Shown here piece after piece: positions 17,355 to 25,282 of a DNA stretch of 38,446 nt. The notes under the pieces were generated by a model. It was not told the origin of the DNA, searched no databases, and was given only the letters and a program-made list of their open reading frames with translations. Source of the stretch: Paracoccaceae bacterium (GTDB lineage Bacteria; Pseudomonadota; Alphaproteobacteria; Rhodobacterales; Rhodobacteraceae); the NCBI GenBank assembly GCA_006844665.1, contig SPJP01000020.1, forward strand, positions 1 through 38,446, given 5' to 3'. How positions within the stretch are numbered: position 1 is the stretch's first letter; every line of letters begins with the position of its first letter. The position numbers and the translations under genes are program-made.

Positions 17355-17419
17355 CCTCTCGTTGGGGAGAGGTGTCCCGCCGCCGGACCTATGGCGTCGC
17401 ACCCGGTTTCACAACGGGT
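17355..17419 (-). ncRNA. Structured serC 5' leader, candidate serC RNA motif
   Basis: Read on the minus strand, three hairpins precede serC: ACCCG/CGGGT at 17401-17419, GTCC/GGAC at 17374-17388, and CCTCTC/GAGAGG at 17355-17372. The ribosome binding site AAAGGG and the ATG follow within 25 bases of the last hairpin. A conserved structured RNA upstream of serC, the serC motif, has been described from alphaproteobacteria by comparative genomics; its ligand is unknown. Position, gene and taxon agree, but I matched structure by eye and not against the family model. Confidence 0.55.
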
Positions 17420-17489
17420 AAAATGGCGCTAGACCGTCGCTAAATCATAAAAATGCGACACGCCTCGCGCTTATCGGAAACTTGGACCT

Positions 17490-18362
17490 ATGTTTATAGC
17501 AACGCTGATCGCCCGCCCCGGCGCCCTTATACCCGCCCTTGTTGAAAGCCTGCGCAATGCCTGGGGGGGCGGAGATGCAGTTTGGCTGTCGCCGGATCAG
17601 GCGGCCGAGTTCACCTTGGCCGAGATCCCCGGAAACCGTTGGGATGTTTGGAAAGATTTGCAGAACGAGGGTGTGGATCTGAACATTCTGCCTGTTGAAG
17701 GACGGCGCAAAAAGATGCTGCTGGCCGATATGGACAGCACGATGATCCAGCAGGAATGCATTGACGAGCTGGCCGAGGTTGCAGGCGTTGGCGACAAGGT
17801 CCGCGCCATCACCGCCCGCGCCATGAATGGCGAGCTGGATTTTAACGAAGCTTTGATCGAACGGGTTGGTTTGCTGGCGGATCTGCCCGAATCTGTGATC
17901 CAAACCGTGCTGGACACCCGGATTACCCTAATGCCCGGCGGACCGGTTCTGCTGGCCACGATGAAGGCGAACGGGGCCTATGCGGCGCTGGTATCCGGGG
18001 GCTTTACCGCCTTTACCGCCGCGATTTCCGCCAAGCTGGGATTTGACGAAAACCGCGCCAACCAGTTGGAAGCGAAAGACGACAAGCTGACCGGTCAGGT
18101 GATCCTGCCGATTCTGGGCCGCGCCGCCAAGATCGAAGCGTTAGAGCAGATCACGGGTAAGCTGGGAGTGACCGAGCAAGATGTGCTGGCCGTGGGTGAC
18201 GGGGCCAATGATCTGGGCATGTTGGGTCGCGCCGGAATGGGGGTGGCCCTGCACGCCAAACCCAGCGTGCAGGCCGAATGCGATATTCGCGTCAATCACG
18301 GTGATCTGACGGCTTTGCTGTTCCTGCAAGGCTATGCGATCAGTGATTTTATCACTGTTTAA
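17490..18362 (+). CDS. serB: Phosphoserine phosphatase
   Basis: The 290-residue HAD-family enzyme performs the last step of serine synthesis. An N-terminal ACT-like region of about 70 residues precedes the phosphatase domain; LLADMDSTMIQQE carries the nucleophile D80 and the acid D82. Further motifs are the substrate loop ARAMNGELDF, VSGGFTAF with the conserved Ser-Gly-Gly, and AVGDGANDLGML with the Mg-binding aspartates. It is divergent from serC with about 160 bases between starts, so one intergenic region could co-regulate the two. Its stop lies seven bases from the stop of the convergent asparaginase gene. Confidence 0.95.
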   Translation: MFIATLIARPGALIPALVESLRNAWGGGDAVWLSPDQAAEFTLAEIPGNRWDVWKDLQNEGVDLNILPVEGRRKKMLLADMDSTMIQQECIDELAEVAGVGDKVRAITARAMNGELDFNEALIERVGLLADLPESVIQTVLDTRITLMPGGPVLLATMKANGAYAALVSGGFTAFTAAISAKLGFDENRANQLEAKDDKLTGQVILPILGRAAKIEALEQITGKLGVTEQDVLAVGDGANDLGMLGRAGMGVALHAKPSVQAECDIRVNHGDLTALLFLQGYAISDFITV

Positions 18363-18369
18363 CAGATAG

Positions 18370-19350
18370 TTACGCGAAACCCGGGGCGATTTTGGACGTG
18401 GCGGTATTGGTGCCGCGACAGTTCAGAATCGGCCCGCCCAGACGCTTTTTCGCCATCGGATGATCCAAGGGCAGGCCTGCATATTTGGCCAATAGCGCTG
18501 TGATTGCGGCCTCTGACGCGCGGGTCGCGCCGTCTTCGGCCTTTAGCGCGATGCCCAGGCCCTGTTCGGGCAGGATTGCGATATAGACGCCCTCGGCCCC
18601 GGTTTTGATCGTGACCTTGTGATCCAGAGCGCGCATCAATTCGGTGCAGGCTTTACCCTCGCCCGCGACAAGTTCGGGATGCATGCGCATCGCGTCGCGC
18701 AGACGCCCGGCGGCGCTTTGGTCGGACGCCCCGGCAAAGAGCGACATGGCGCGGGCCAGACCTGTCATCGAGGTGGCGAAGTTGGGGGCGGAACAACCGT
18801 CGATCCCGTGACCGGGCGAGGTGATGCCGGTCATACGCTCGGTCGCTTCCAGGCAGGCTTGTTGGACGGGGTGGTCCAGTTCGATGTAATCGGCGTGGCC
18901 GTTCATCCATTTGTTCAGGGTCAGAAAGCCGCTGTGCTTGCCGGAACAATTGTTATGGGCCTGACACGGCGCGGTGCTGCTGCACATCAGATGATCGCGG
19001 ACGGCTGGGTCATAGGGCTCATGAGCGCCGCAGCGGAAATCGTCATCGGTTAGGTCCAGCTGATCCAGCCAGGCGGCGACCCGGTCGGTGTGAATGGCCG
19101 ACCCGATATGGGACGCGCAGGACAAAGCCAGCTGTTCGGTGGTCAGCCCGTTGCCATCGGCCGCGCCGCTTTCGACCAGCGGCAGGGCCTGGATCATTTT
19201 GCAGGCCGAGCGGGGGAAGATCATCTTGTCGGGATCGCCCCAGGCCTCGACAATCTGGCCGCTGGTATCGCAGACCACAGCAAAGCCGCGATGCTGGCTT
19301 TCCAACATTTCGCCGCGCCAGAACTCGATTATGGGTACAGATCCGCTCAT
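18370..19350 (-). CDS. Asparaginase II family protein (AnsA of Rhizobium type)
   Basis: The 326-residue protein matches the asparaginase II family known from Rhizobium etli, which is unrelated to the E. coli type: FWRGEMLESQHRG at the start, FPRSACKMIQALPLVESG, LSCASHIGS, CSGKHSGFL, HGIDGCSAPNFA and RMHPELVAGEG. The family hydrolyses asparagine to aspartate and ammonia through a Ser/Lys/Cys centre; the SACK and CSGKH motifs supply it. The frame is open to 19575, but AGGAGT eight bases before the ATG at 19350 fixes the start. It is a single gene, convergent with serB. Confidence 0.88.
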   Translation of the reverse strand: MSGSVPIIEFWRGEMLESQHRGFAVVCDTSGQIVEAWGDPDKMIFPRSACKMIQALPLVESGAADGNGLTTEQLALSCASHIGSAIHTDRVAAWLDQLDLTDDDFRCGAHEPYDPAVRDHLMCSSTAPCQAHNNCSGKHSGFLTLNKWMNGHADYIELDHPVQQACLEATERMTGITSPGHGIDGCSAPNFATSMTGLARAMSLFAGASDQSAAGRLRDAMRMHPELVAGEGKACTELMRALDHKVTIKTGAEGVYIAILPEQGLGIALKAEDGATRASEAAITALLAKYAGLPLDHPMAKKRLGGPILNCRGTNTATSKIAPGFA

Positions 19351-19508
19351 GATCACTCCTGTGACTATTATCCACGATAAATCCCGCTGACGGGGTTTGC
19401 CTTGGCTGTTCAATTCGGTAGACTTCCCCCCAGAATGTGGACTATCCGCGACCGGGATAACAGAGCAAAGACATCTGCCCGTCGTTTTGGGGTATTGGAG
19501 GCAGTTAA

Positions 19509-20036
19509 ATGAAGACTTGGATGGTGAGCATGATCGCCGGTGGGGCGCTGGCCTTTGCAGGTATGGCGGCAGCACAAGAGACGAGCTCTAATCGGGTCGC
19601 AGCCAAAACCGATTGGAGCGTCTTTGTCGAAGACAACCCAACCGAGTGCTGGGCTGTATCGAGCCCCAAGGAAACCGTGAACACCCGTGACGGACGCGTT
19701 GTGTCCGTGCGTCGTGGCGATATCCTTTTGTTTATCGCTTTCCGGCCCGGATCTTCTGTGGCGGGCGAAGTGTCGTTCACCGGTGGCTATCCTTTCGCCA
19801 GCGGATCGACTGTGACCATGACCATTTCCGGCAACTCGTTCGAGCTGTTCACCGAAGGCGAGTGGGCTTGGCCTGCATCCGCCGCCGATGACGCCCGGAT
19901 CACAACGGCGATGAAACGCGGGGCCGAGGCGAAACTGACAGCCCGGTCGTCCCGTGGCACAGTGACCGAGGACACGTTCAGCCTGCAGGGCCTGACAGCG
20001 GCCTATGAAGAGGCAGGCAAGCGCTGCGGCGGCTAA
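19509..20036 (+). CDS. Invasion-associated locus B (IalB) family exported protein
   Basis: The 175-residue protein begins with a signal peptide (MKTWMVSMIAGGALAFAGMA, cleavage near AAAQE). The mature part follows the IalB pattern: DWSVFVEDNPTECWAVSSP, then VRRGDILLFIAFRPG and GEVSFTGGYPF, then a region ending EDTFSLQGLTAAYEEAG before a C-terminal CGG. Two cysteines probably form a disulfide. IalB was named from Bartonella, where the locus affects erythrocyte invasion, but the family is widespread in non-pathogens and its function there is unknown; no virulence role is implied. GGAGG lies nine bases before the ATG. Confidence 0.85.
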   Translation: MKTWMVSMIAGGALAFAGMAAAQETSSNRVAAKTDWSVFVEDNPTECWAVSSPKETVNTRDGRVVSVRRGDILLFIAFRPGSSVAGEVSFTGGYPFASGSTVTMTISGNSFELFTEGEWAWPASAADDARITTAMKRGAEAKLTARSSRGTVTEDTFSLQGLTAAYEEAGKRCGG

Positions 20037-20061
20037 TCTTCGGACATTAATACATAGGGAA

Positions 20062-20088
20062 CGGGCTTTCGGGCCCGACCCCTGTTTT
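20062..20088 (+). terminator. Weak terminator-like hairpin after the IalB-family gene
   Basis: CGGGC at 20062-20066 pairs with GCCCG at 20073-20077 around a six-base loop, and TTTT follows seven bases after the stem. It lies 25 bases beyond the IalB-family stop codon and 50 bases before rlmN. The stem is short and the T tract displaced, so function is uncertain. Confidence 0.35.
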
Positions 20089-20137
20089 CAAACGTCGCAA
20101 GGCGCTATATAGGCCCTCATCCACCGGAGGCTGACCT

Positions 20138-21316
20138 ATGACCCAAGCGCCTATCACTCAGGACGTTTTGACGATCCCACGCAAATTGCCCGAATCCGGG
20201 CTGACGAACCTTGTTGGGTTGACCCGCGAGGGGTTGAAAGCTGCGCTGATCGAAGCCGGGACGCCCGAGAAGCAGGCCAAGATGCGGACCGGTCAGGTCT
20301 GGCAGTGGATCTACCAAAAGGGCGTGCGGGACTTTGCCGAGATGACGAATCTGGCGAAGGATTATCGTGCGTTTCTGGCCGAGAATTTTGTGATCGAGCT
20401 GCCAGAGATCGTGACAAAGCAGGTCAGCGACGATGGCACCCGCAAATATCTGGTTCGGATCGCGGGCGGACACGAGGTGGAGGTTGTCTATATTCCCGAA
20501 GACAGCCGGGGGACGCTGTGCATTTCTTCTCAGGTCGGGTGCACGCTGACATGTTCGTTCTGCCATACGGGGACGCAAAAGCTGGTGCGCAACCTGACAC
20601 CCGGTGAAATCATCGGCCAGGTGATGTTGGCGCGGGATGATCTGGGCGAATGGCCCGAACCCGGCCGCGCGCCCAAGGACGAAGCGCGGCTGTTGTCGAA
20701 CATCGTTCTGATGGGTATGGGCGAGCCGCTTTATAACTTTGAAAACGTGCGTGACGCGATGAAGATCGCCATGGACCCCGAGGGCATCAGCCTGTCGCGC
20801 CGCCGGATTACCCTATCGACCAGCGGTGTGGTGCCTGAAATTGCCCGCACGGCGGAAGAAATCGGCTGCCTGCTGGCAGTGTCGTTCCACGCGACCACGG
20901 ACCCCGTGCGCGACACATTGGTGCCGATCAACAAGAAATGGAACATCGCGACCCTGCTGGACGCCCTGCGCAGCTATCCCAAGGTCAGCAATTCCGAGCG
21001 GATCACCTTTGAATATGTGATGCTGAAAGACGTGAATGACAGCGACGAAGACGCCCACCGGCTGATCGAGCTGATCAAGGGCATTCCCGCCAAGATCAAC
21101 CTGATCCCGTTCAACGAATGGCCCGGCGCGCCTTATCAGCGGTCTTCCAACAACCGAATCCGCGCCTTTGCGGACATTATTTACAAGGCGGGCTATGCCT
21201 CGCCCATCCGCAAACCCCGCGGCGAAGACATCATGGCCGCCTGTGGCCAGCTGAAAAGCGCGACAGAACGGGTGCGCAAAAGCCGCAAAGCGATCGAGGC
21301 TGAAGCGGGGCTTTAG
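20138..21316 (+). CDS. rlmN: Dual-specificity 23S rRNA A2503 / tRNA A37 C2-methyltransferase
   Basis: The 392-residue radical-SAM enzyme methylates C2 of A2503 in 23S rRNA and of A37 in some tRNAs. The iron-sulfur motif CxxxCxxC is at C135, C139 and C142 ([13 protein letters not shown]). [15 protein letters not shown] is the SAM-binding GMGEP region, and the C-terminal MAACGQLKS carries the second catalytic cysteine (C369). The N-terminal domain has [11 protein letters not shown], the rRNA-recognition helix typical of RlmN. Length is normal. GGAGG lies ten bases before the ATG. A 317-base gap follows. Confidence 0.95.
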   Translation: MTQAPITQDVLTIPRKLPESGLTNLVGLTREGLKAALIEAGTPEKQAKMRTGQVWQWIYQKGVRDFAEMTNLAKDYRAFLAENFVIELPEIVTKQVSDDGTRKYLVRIAGGHEVEVVYIPEDSRGTLCISSQVGCTLTCSFCHTGTQKLVRNLTPGEIIGQVMLARDDLGEWPEPGRAPKDEARLLSNIVLMGMGEPLYNFENVRDAMKIAMDPEGISLSRRRITLSTSGVVPEIARTAEEIGCLLAVSFHATTDPVRDTLVPINKKWNIATLLDALRSYPKVSNSERITFEYVMLKDVNDSDEDAHRLIELIKGIPAKINLIPFNEWPGAPYQRSSNNRIRAFADIIYKAGYASPIRKPRGEDIMAACGQLKSATERVRKSRKAIEAEAGL

Positions 21317-21633
21317 ACCCAAACCCCAACGCGTTTGAATACTATTGTGCCGGGAATTGTGCGGAGTTCGCATGATTGCCCGCACTGGTCATCATTTGCG
21401 GAACAGTTTGCAAAAGGCGATTCGCCCCTTTGGTCTTTGTAAAACCGGTTTCCATTGGATTGCGTGGCTTTGCAAACGGGGGATTGCACCAGGCTTTGAG
21501 CCCTAGGGTCCTGACCCTAGAGGCGAGCAAAAGCATAATCTGCCCCGAAATGGCCCCATTGTTGCGGATATTGGGACAAAGTCGTCTGCCAGTTTCCTTT
21601 TTGTGAACAGTAGCTCTCCAAGAGGACGATCAA
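21317..21633. other. Intergenic region of 317 bases after rlmN
   Basis: No credible gene is seen here. A 76-codon plus-strand frame (21376-21606) has low-complexity codon choice, no ribosome binding site and no family pattern. The main feature is the palindrome at 21503-21520. The last 30 bases carry AGAGGACG, the ribosome binding site for the small gene at 21634. The region is richer in A+T than its neighbours and could hold a promoter or small RNA, but nothing specific can be claimed. Confidence 0.6.
21503..21520. promoter_or_regulatory. Perfect inverted repeat CTAGGGTC-CT-GACCCTAG
   Basis: Two 8-bp arms mirror each other exactly with two bases between them. The tight centre suits a dimeric DNA-binding protein better than an RNA hairpin, and there is no T tract. 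It lies about 115 bases before the small gene at 21634, a plausible operator position. Confidence 0.45.
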
Positions 21634-21831
21634 ATGACACAGACACAACTGACAGACCCGTATTTCCGCAATGACGTATGCGCCATTGTGCTTGATGAAC
21701 GCAAAAAGGCCCTTTCGGTGCGCGAATGGCAGCACCGCTTGGCAGGTTACGGCCTGAAGATCGAGCAAGGCTTGGTTAAGACGATGCGCCAGGACGCAAT
21801 CATCTGCCCCCTGCCGCCTGAACTGGCCTAA
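21634..21831 (+). CDS. Small hypothetical protein (65 residues)
   Basis: The protein is soluble and mixed in charge: it starts MTQTQLTDPYFRNDVCAIVL, continues with DERKKALSVREWQHRLAGYG and ends in ICPLPPELA. It has no signal peptide and no membrane segment; two cysteines are present. AGAGGACG lies about ten bases before the ATG, and codon use agrees with the neighbours, so it is probably real. The helix REWQHRLAGYGLKI could be part of a small DNA- or protein-binding fold, but I recognise no family. It is convergent with the LOG-family gene, whose stop lies 18 bases away. Confidence 0.7.
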   Translation: MTQTQLTDPYFRNDVCAIVLDERKKALSVREWQHRLAGYGLKIEQGLVKTMRQDAIICPLPPELA

Positions 21832-21849
21832 TTCGTTTTACCGACCGCT

Positions 21850-22698
21850 TTACCGACCGGGGATTGCCCCGCGCTTTTCGCCGGCACCGTCCCAGGTGTC
21901 GATGATTTGAACCGCTTGTTCTGCGGTATCGACAAAGCGAAACAGATCCAGATCCTCGGCCGCGATTGTTCCGGCGTCTGCAAGGGCATCCCAGTTGATG
22001 ATCTTGCGCCAGAACGCTTCGCCGAACAGCAGGAAGGGCACGCGCTCCATCCGGCCGGTTTGAATGAGGGTCAGAGCCTCGAAGGTTTCGTCCAGAGTGC
22101 CGAAGCCGCCAGGAAAGACCGCTATCGCCTTTGCACGCATCAGAAAATGCATCTTGCGAATGGCGAAGTAGTGGAAGTTAAAGCAGAGTTCGGGCGTGAC
22201 GTATTCATTCGGCGCCTGTTCGTGCGGCAACACGATATTCAGACCGATGGATTTGCCGCCCGCATCTTGGGCGCCGCGATTTCCGGCCTCCATCACGCCG
22301 GGGCCGCCGCCGGTGACGACAACGTCCTGCGTGTGATCCGATTGCAGGCTGCGTTTGGTCATGATCTGGGCGAATTTGCGCGCCTCTTCATAATATTGCG
22401 ACAGATCGGCCAGAGTTTTGGTCCGGGCAGACTCTTTTTTGCTGGGTTCTGGAATACGGGCACCGCCGAACAGCACGATTGTGCTTTCGACACCGGCTTC
22501 GTCCAGCAGCATCTGGGGTTTCAACAGCTCTAGCTGCAGGCGGACGGGGCGCAGTTCGTCCCGGCACAGAAAATCATCATCGGTAAAGGCCAGACTATAG
22601 GCAGGCGCCCGGGTTTGCGGTGTATCGGGCACGGCGCGGGCGGCGACGCGGTCTTGCTTGCTGTGACGCAATGGATGCGAGCGATGATCGTCTTTCAT
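21850..22698 (-). CDS. LOG-family protein (TIGR00730), possible nucleotide phosphoribohydrolase
   Basis: The 282-residue protein has a Rossmann-like LOG domain: IVLFGGARIPEP, TGGGPGVMEAGNRGA (GGGPGVMEA at about 130-138), and FPGGFGTLDE (PGGFGT at 196-201), the two nucleotide-binding motifs. Related enzymes cleave cytokinin riboside 5'-monophosphates or other nucleoside monophosphates; the bacterial role is often uncertain. An N-terminal extension of about 60 residues is unusually polar and basic. The start is fixed by GGAGGGAAG immediately before the ATG at 22698; the open frame to 22737 has no such site. It is divergent from dapD with only 69 bases between starts. Confidence 0.87.
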   Translation of the reverse strand: MKDDHRSHPLRHSKQDRVAARAVPDTPQTRAPAYSLAFTDDDFLCRDELRPVRLQLELLKPQMLLDEAGVESTIVLFGGARIPEPSKKESARTKTLADLSQYYEEARKFAQIMTKRSLQSDHTQDVVVTGGGPGVMEAGNRGAQDAGGKSIGLNIVLPHEQAPNEYVTPELCFNFHYFAIRKMHFLMRAKAIAVFPGGFGTLDETFEALTLIQTGRMERVPFLLFGEAFWRKIINWDALADAGTIAAEDLDLFRFVDTAEQAVQIIDTWDGAGEKRGAIPGR

Positions 22699-22767
22699 TC
22701 TTCCCTCCGGTAGCCTGTAAGGATATAGGCCCTGCAAGATAGATCACAGAGGGAGGCCAGGGGCCAG

Positions 22768-23595
22768 ATGTCAAACGCTCAGCTAGAAACCGCCATCGAA
22801 GCCGCATGGGACGCACGCGACGGAATCACGCCCGCGACCACTGGCGAAACACGGGACGCGATTGAAACCACATTGGCGGCGTTGGACGGCGGCACCTTGC
22901 GCGTGGCGGAAAAGAAAGACGATGGCAGCTGGCATGTGAACCAATGGGCGAAAAAGGCCGTTTTGCTGGGGTTTCGTCTGAAAGATATGGAAATGCAGTC
23001 CGGCAGCGCCCAAGGCGGCAGCTGGTGGGATAAGGTCGACAGCAAGTGGCACGATTGGGATGCCGCCCGCTGGACCGAGGCCGGGTTCCGTGCGGTTCCG
23101 AACTGTGTTGTGCGCAAAAGTGCCTATATCGCGCCGGGCGTTGTGTTGATGCCGTCTTTCGTGAACCTAGGAGCTTATGTCGATACGGGCACCATGGTTG
23201 ACGCCTGGGCCACGGTTGGGTCTTGTGCTCAGATCGGGAAAAACGTGCACCTGTCGGGCGGCGTTGGCATCGGCGGCGTGTTGGAGCCTATGCAAGCAGG
23301 TCCGACCATCATCGAAGACAATTGTTTTATTGGCGCGCGGTCCGAGGTTGTCGAAGGCTGCATCGTGCGTGAGGGCTCCGTCCTCGGCATGGGCGTGTTC
23401 ATCGGCCAATCCACCAAGATCGTGGACCGCGAAACTGGCGAAGTGATGTATGGCGAAGTGCCGCCTTATTCTGTTGTTGTTGCGGGATCGATGCCGTCGA
23501 AGAACGGGGTCAGCCTGTATTGCGCCGTGATCGTAAAGCGCGTGGACGAAAAGACACGGTCCAAGACCGGGATCAACGAGCTGCTGCGCGACTAA
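22768..23595 (+). CDS. dapD: Tetrahydrodipicolinate N-succinyltransferase
   Basis: The 275-residue enzyme succinylates tetrahydrodipicolinate in the lysine/meso-diaminopimelate pathway. The N-terminal helical domain leads to a left-handed beta-helix of hexapeptide repeats: [55 protein letters not shown] and [16 protein letters not shown]. The C-terminal GSMPSKNG and [12 protein letters not shown] match trimeric DapD. GGAGGCC is the ribosome binding site. The next step of the pathway, dapE, lies 1.7 kb downstream, and the intervening genes are a hypothetical and an opposite-strand Hint gene. A strong hairpin follows at 23619-23651. Confidence 0.96.
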   Translation: MSNAQLETAIEAAWDARDGITPATTGETRDAIETTLAALDGGTLRVAEKKDDGSWHVNQWAKKAVLLGFRLKDMEMQSGSAQGGSWWDKVDSKWHDWDAARWTEAGFRAVPNCVVRKSAYIAPGVVLMPSFVNLGAYVDTGTMVDAWATVGSCAQIGKNVHLSGGVGIGGVLEPMQAGPTIIEDNCFIGARSEVVEGCIVREGSVLGMGVFIGQSTKIVDRETGEVMYGEVPPYSVVVAGSMPSKNGVSLYCAVIVKRVDEKTRSKTGINELLRD

Positions 23596-23618
23596 TCCCG
23601 CGTGGTTTAAATGAAAAC

Positions 23619-23651
23619 TCTTCTGGCTGTGACAGATCCATAGCCAGAAGA
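23619..23651 (+). repeat. Ten-bp perfect stem-loop between dapD and the next gene
   Basis: TCTTCTGGCT at 23619-23628 pairs perfectly with AGCCAGAAGA at 23642-23651 across a 13-base loop. It lies 23 bases after the dapD stop and 52 bases before the following GTG start. No T tract follows, so it is not a standard terminator. A 3' stability element or an attenuator that sets the ratio of the two genes is possible. Confidence 0.6.
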
Positions 23652-23703
23652 TCCTGCGCCTGGGCGTTCCGCCTTGCCGCGCAAACCCACGACAGGACAT
23701 GAC

Positions 23704-24075
23704 GTGACCGACGACGCCCAGAACCCAGCCCCCGAGACGCCCCCCGCCAAGCCGAAAAAGGTGAAGCGGCCGCATTTCGTGTACACTCTGTTGGTTCAAG
23801 TGGGCCGCAGCCCTGACGACGGTTTGCCCAAGATGGCCACGGGGGCCGCACTGATGTGCTATGCCGCTGGTGTGGACGAGGCCGAGGCCGTGCGCGAAAC
23901 TGTGGCGATCCTGAAACAGGCCGATTTGGCACCGCTGGATGTGACAGGGTACGGCACATTGGAAGACCGCGAGGAGCTGGGCCACGAGATCGGCGACGAA
24001 GACCGTGCCTTGATGGCCCGCGCGTTGGAAGAAAACGCAGTTATCGTCGCGTCGAGCGAAGCGTTTTACGAATAA
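23704..24075 (+). CDS. Hypothetical protein downstream of dapD
   Basis: The 123-residue protein has a Pro/Lys-rich N-terminus (PAPETPPAKPKKVKRP) followed by a compact domain: HFVYTLLVQVGRSPDDGLPK, then ATGAALMCYAAGVDEAEAVRE in short form (GAALMCYAAGVDEAEAV), VTGYGTLEDREELGHEI and a C-terminal NAVIVASSEAFY. It is cytoplasmic and acidic overall. I recognise no characterised family, but the domain pattern looks conserved and not random. GTG at 23704 is preferred, with AGGA eight bases upstream; a TTG at 23674 would extend it into the arm of the upstream spacer. Its place behind dapD suggests a link with amino-acid or cell-wall metabolism by association only. Confidence 0.7.
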   Translation: MTDDAQNPAPETPPAKPKKVKRPHFVYTLLVQVGRSPDDGLPKMATGAALMCYAAGVDEAEAVRETVAILKQADLAPLDVTGYGTLEDREELGHEIGDEDRALMARALEENAVIVASSEAFYE

Positions 24076-24085
24076 TTACAGCCAC

Positions 24086-25129
24086 TTAGCCGTTGGCAGC
24101 CTCGTCTGGCAGAACCCCGTCGCGGCGGGCAACCGCATCAAGAATATTCACCGTTTCTGTCCGTGTGGCCCAAGGATCGTCGCCGGGCGCTGGCAGGATC
24201 GTGCCTTGCTGGCTGGGTTCAGCACTGCCGGGGCAGACGACCTGACAATGGCCAAACATCAAGGTGGCCGGTTGATCAAAGGCCAGGCTGAACATAGGGC
24301 CGCGGCCTTGCCAATCGGGATGGGCGGCATGGGCGACAACCAAATCGCGCGCAGCCGACAGGACCTGGGTATGACCCGTGACCTGGAACACATCGCGGGT
24401 GGACACGCGGATGCGTTGGTCTGGCAAGACGGTGATCGCCTCGGTCAGGCCGAAATAAGGGGCGTTGAGGGTGATTGCCTCCTGGCGCTGCACATCGGTC
24501 ATGGTTTGCGCATCAATCGAGCGAATCCGGACCGGGCCTTCGACCCCTTGCAGCATATCGCCGGGATTAAGGTCTTGGACCGGGACGGGGCCGTTTGGCG
24601 TGGGCAGATGGGTGCCATGGGCAAAACCAACCGCACCGCGCGGTGTCAGGGGAACGCGGGCGACCTGAACGGTGGGCAGTTCGGGCAGGTCGGTCCAGCC
24701 GGCAAATAGCGGAAGCGCCTGAGCATCGGTAAAGCGGGCCTCGCAGGTGGCGCCGGTGGTGGCGTTTTCCGCACGCAGCAGACCGCGACCAAGGCTGGTC
24801 CAGATCAGATAGCTGATCCGAAGCTCGTCCCCCATGCCGCAGAATTCGGCCGGGCCTTCCCAAGACAGCGAGGTATCGTGGGTCCGGTGGCGCAGAACGA
24901 GCCCGCCCCGAGGGGACACCCAGATCGCGAAAACGCCGCCGGGTTGGGACCAATGCTCGCCCATGCCGAACAGACCCAGCATGCTGGGCCGCAATGCCGG
25001 AACCTGGCCGCAAATTCGCAGGCTGCCTTCGTCCAGATGGGTCGACAGAGTGTCGTCTGTTGCACCAAATGTCACAACCGAATCGTCCTGCGTCAGATTT
25101 TGTTCTGAACCGTCGAAAAATTTAATCAT
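24086..25129 (-). CDS. Hint-domain protein with degenerate splice junction
   Basis: The 347-residue protein has a Hint_2-type domain from about residue 165: GFAHGTHLPTPNGPVPVQDL aligns with the usual CFxxGTxIxTPxGxxPVEDL start, followed by NPGDML, RQEAITLNAPYFG and ITVLPDQRIRVSTRDV, then a VTGHTQVL region. The nucleophilic cysteine is replaced by G168, so autoprocessing is unlikely. The N-terminal 160 residues look like beta-rich, with patches such as GVFAIWVSPRGGLVLRHRT. Related proteins in Rhodobacterales are often attached to secreted or surface proteins, but no signal peptide is visible here. It lies between dapD and dapE on the opposite strand and breaks an otherwise plus-strand block. 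Confidence 0.75.
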   Translation of the reverse strand: MIKFFDGSEQNLTQDDSVVTFGATDDTLSTHLDEGSLRICGQVPALRPSMLGLFGMGEHWSQPGGVFAIWVSPRGGLVLRHRTHDTSLSWEGPAEFCGMGDELRISYLIWTSLGRGLLRAENATTGATCEARFTDAQALPLFAGWTDLPELPTVQVARVPLTPRGAVGFAHGTHLPTPNGPVPVQDLNPGDMLQGVEGPVRIRSIDAQTMTDVQRQEAITLNAPYFGLTEAITVLPDQRIRVSTRDVFQVTGHTQVLSAARDLVVAHAAHPDWQGRGPMFSLAFDQPATLMFGHCQVVCPGSAEPSQQGTILPAPGDDPWATRTETVNILDAVARRDGVLPDEAANG

Positions 25130-25239
25130 GAGCTCTCGATCCCGCTTTCTCGGCGCTTGAACGCGCCGTTATCTGCAGAAATCGTAGCACAAGGGCCTGC
25201 AATCTCGCCAGTAAAACTGCACCTGCATATTGCACATGT

Positions 25240-25261
25240 TGTGGATGAACAGTTATCCAAA
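25240..25261. promoter_or_regulatory. Inverted pair of DnaA-box-like sequences before dapE
   Basis: TGTGGATGA at 25240-25248 and TTATCCAAA at 25253-25261 are each one mismatch from the DnaA box and face each other across four bases. They form an imperfect TGGAT/ATCCA palindrome about 22 bases before the dapE start. Another dimeric regulator could use the same symmetry, so DnaA binding is only a suggestion. Confidence 0.25.
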
Positions 25262-25282
25262 ACCAACCTGTAGGAGTTTCCC

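Noticed and set aside
19351-19575. N-terminal extension of the asparaginase II family protein
   Set aside because: A strong ribosome binding site sits before the ATG at 19350, and the extension overlaps the start of the IalB-family gene.
21376-21606. Plus-strand open frame of 76 codons in the rlmN downstream gap
   Set aside because: There is no ribosome binding site, codon choice is unlike the neighbours and it runs through the palindrome at 21503.
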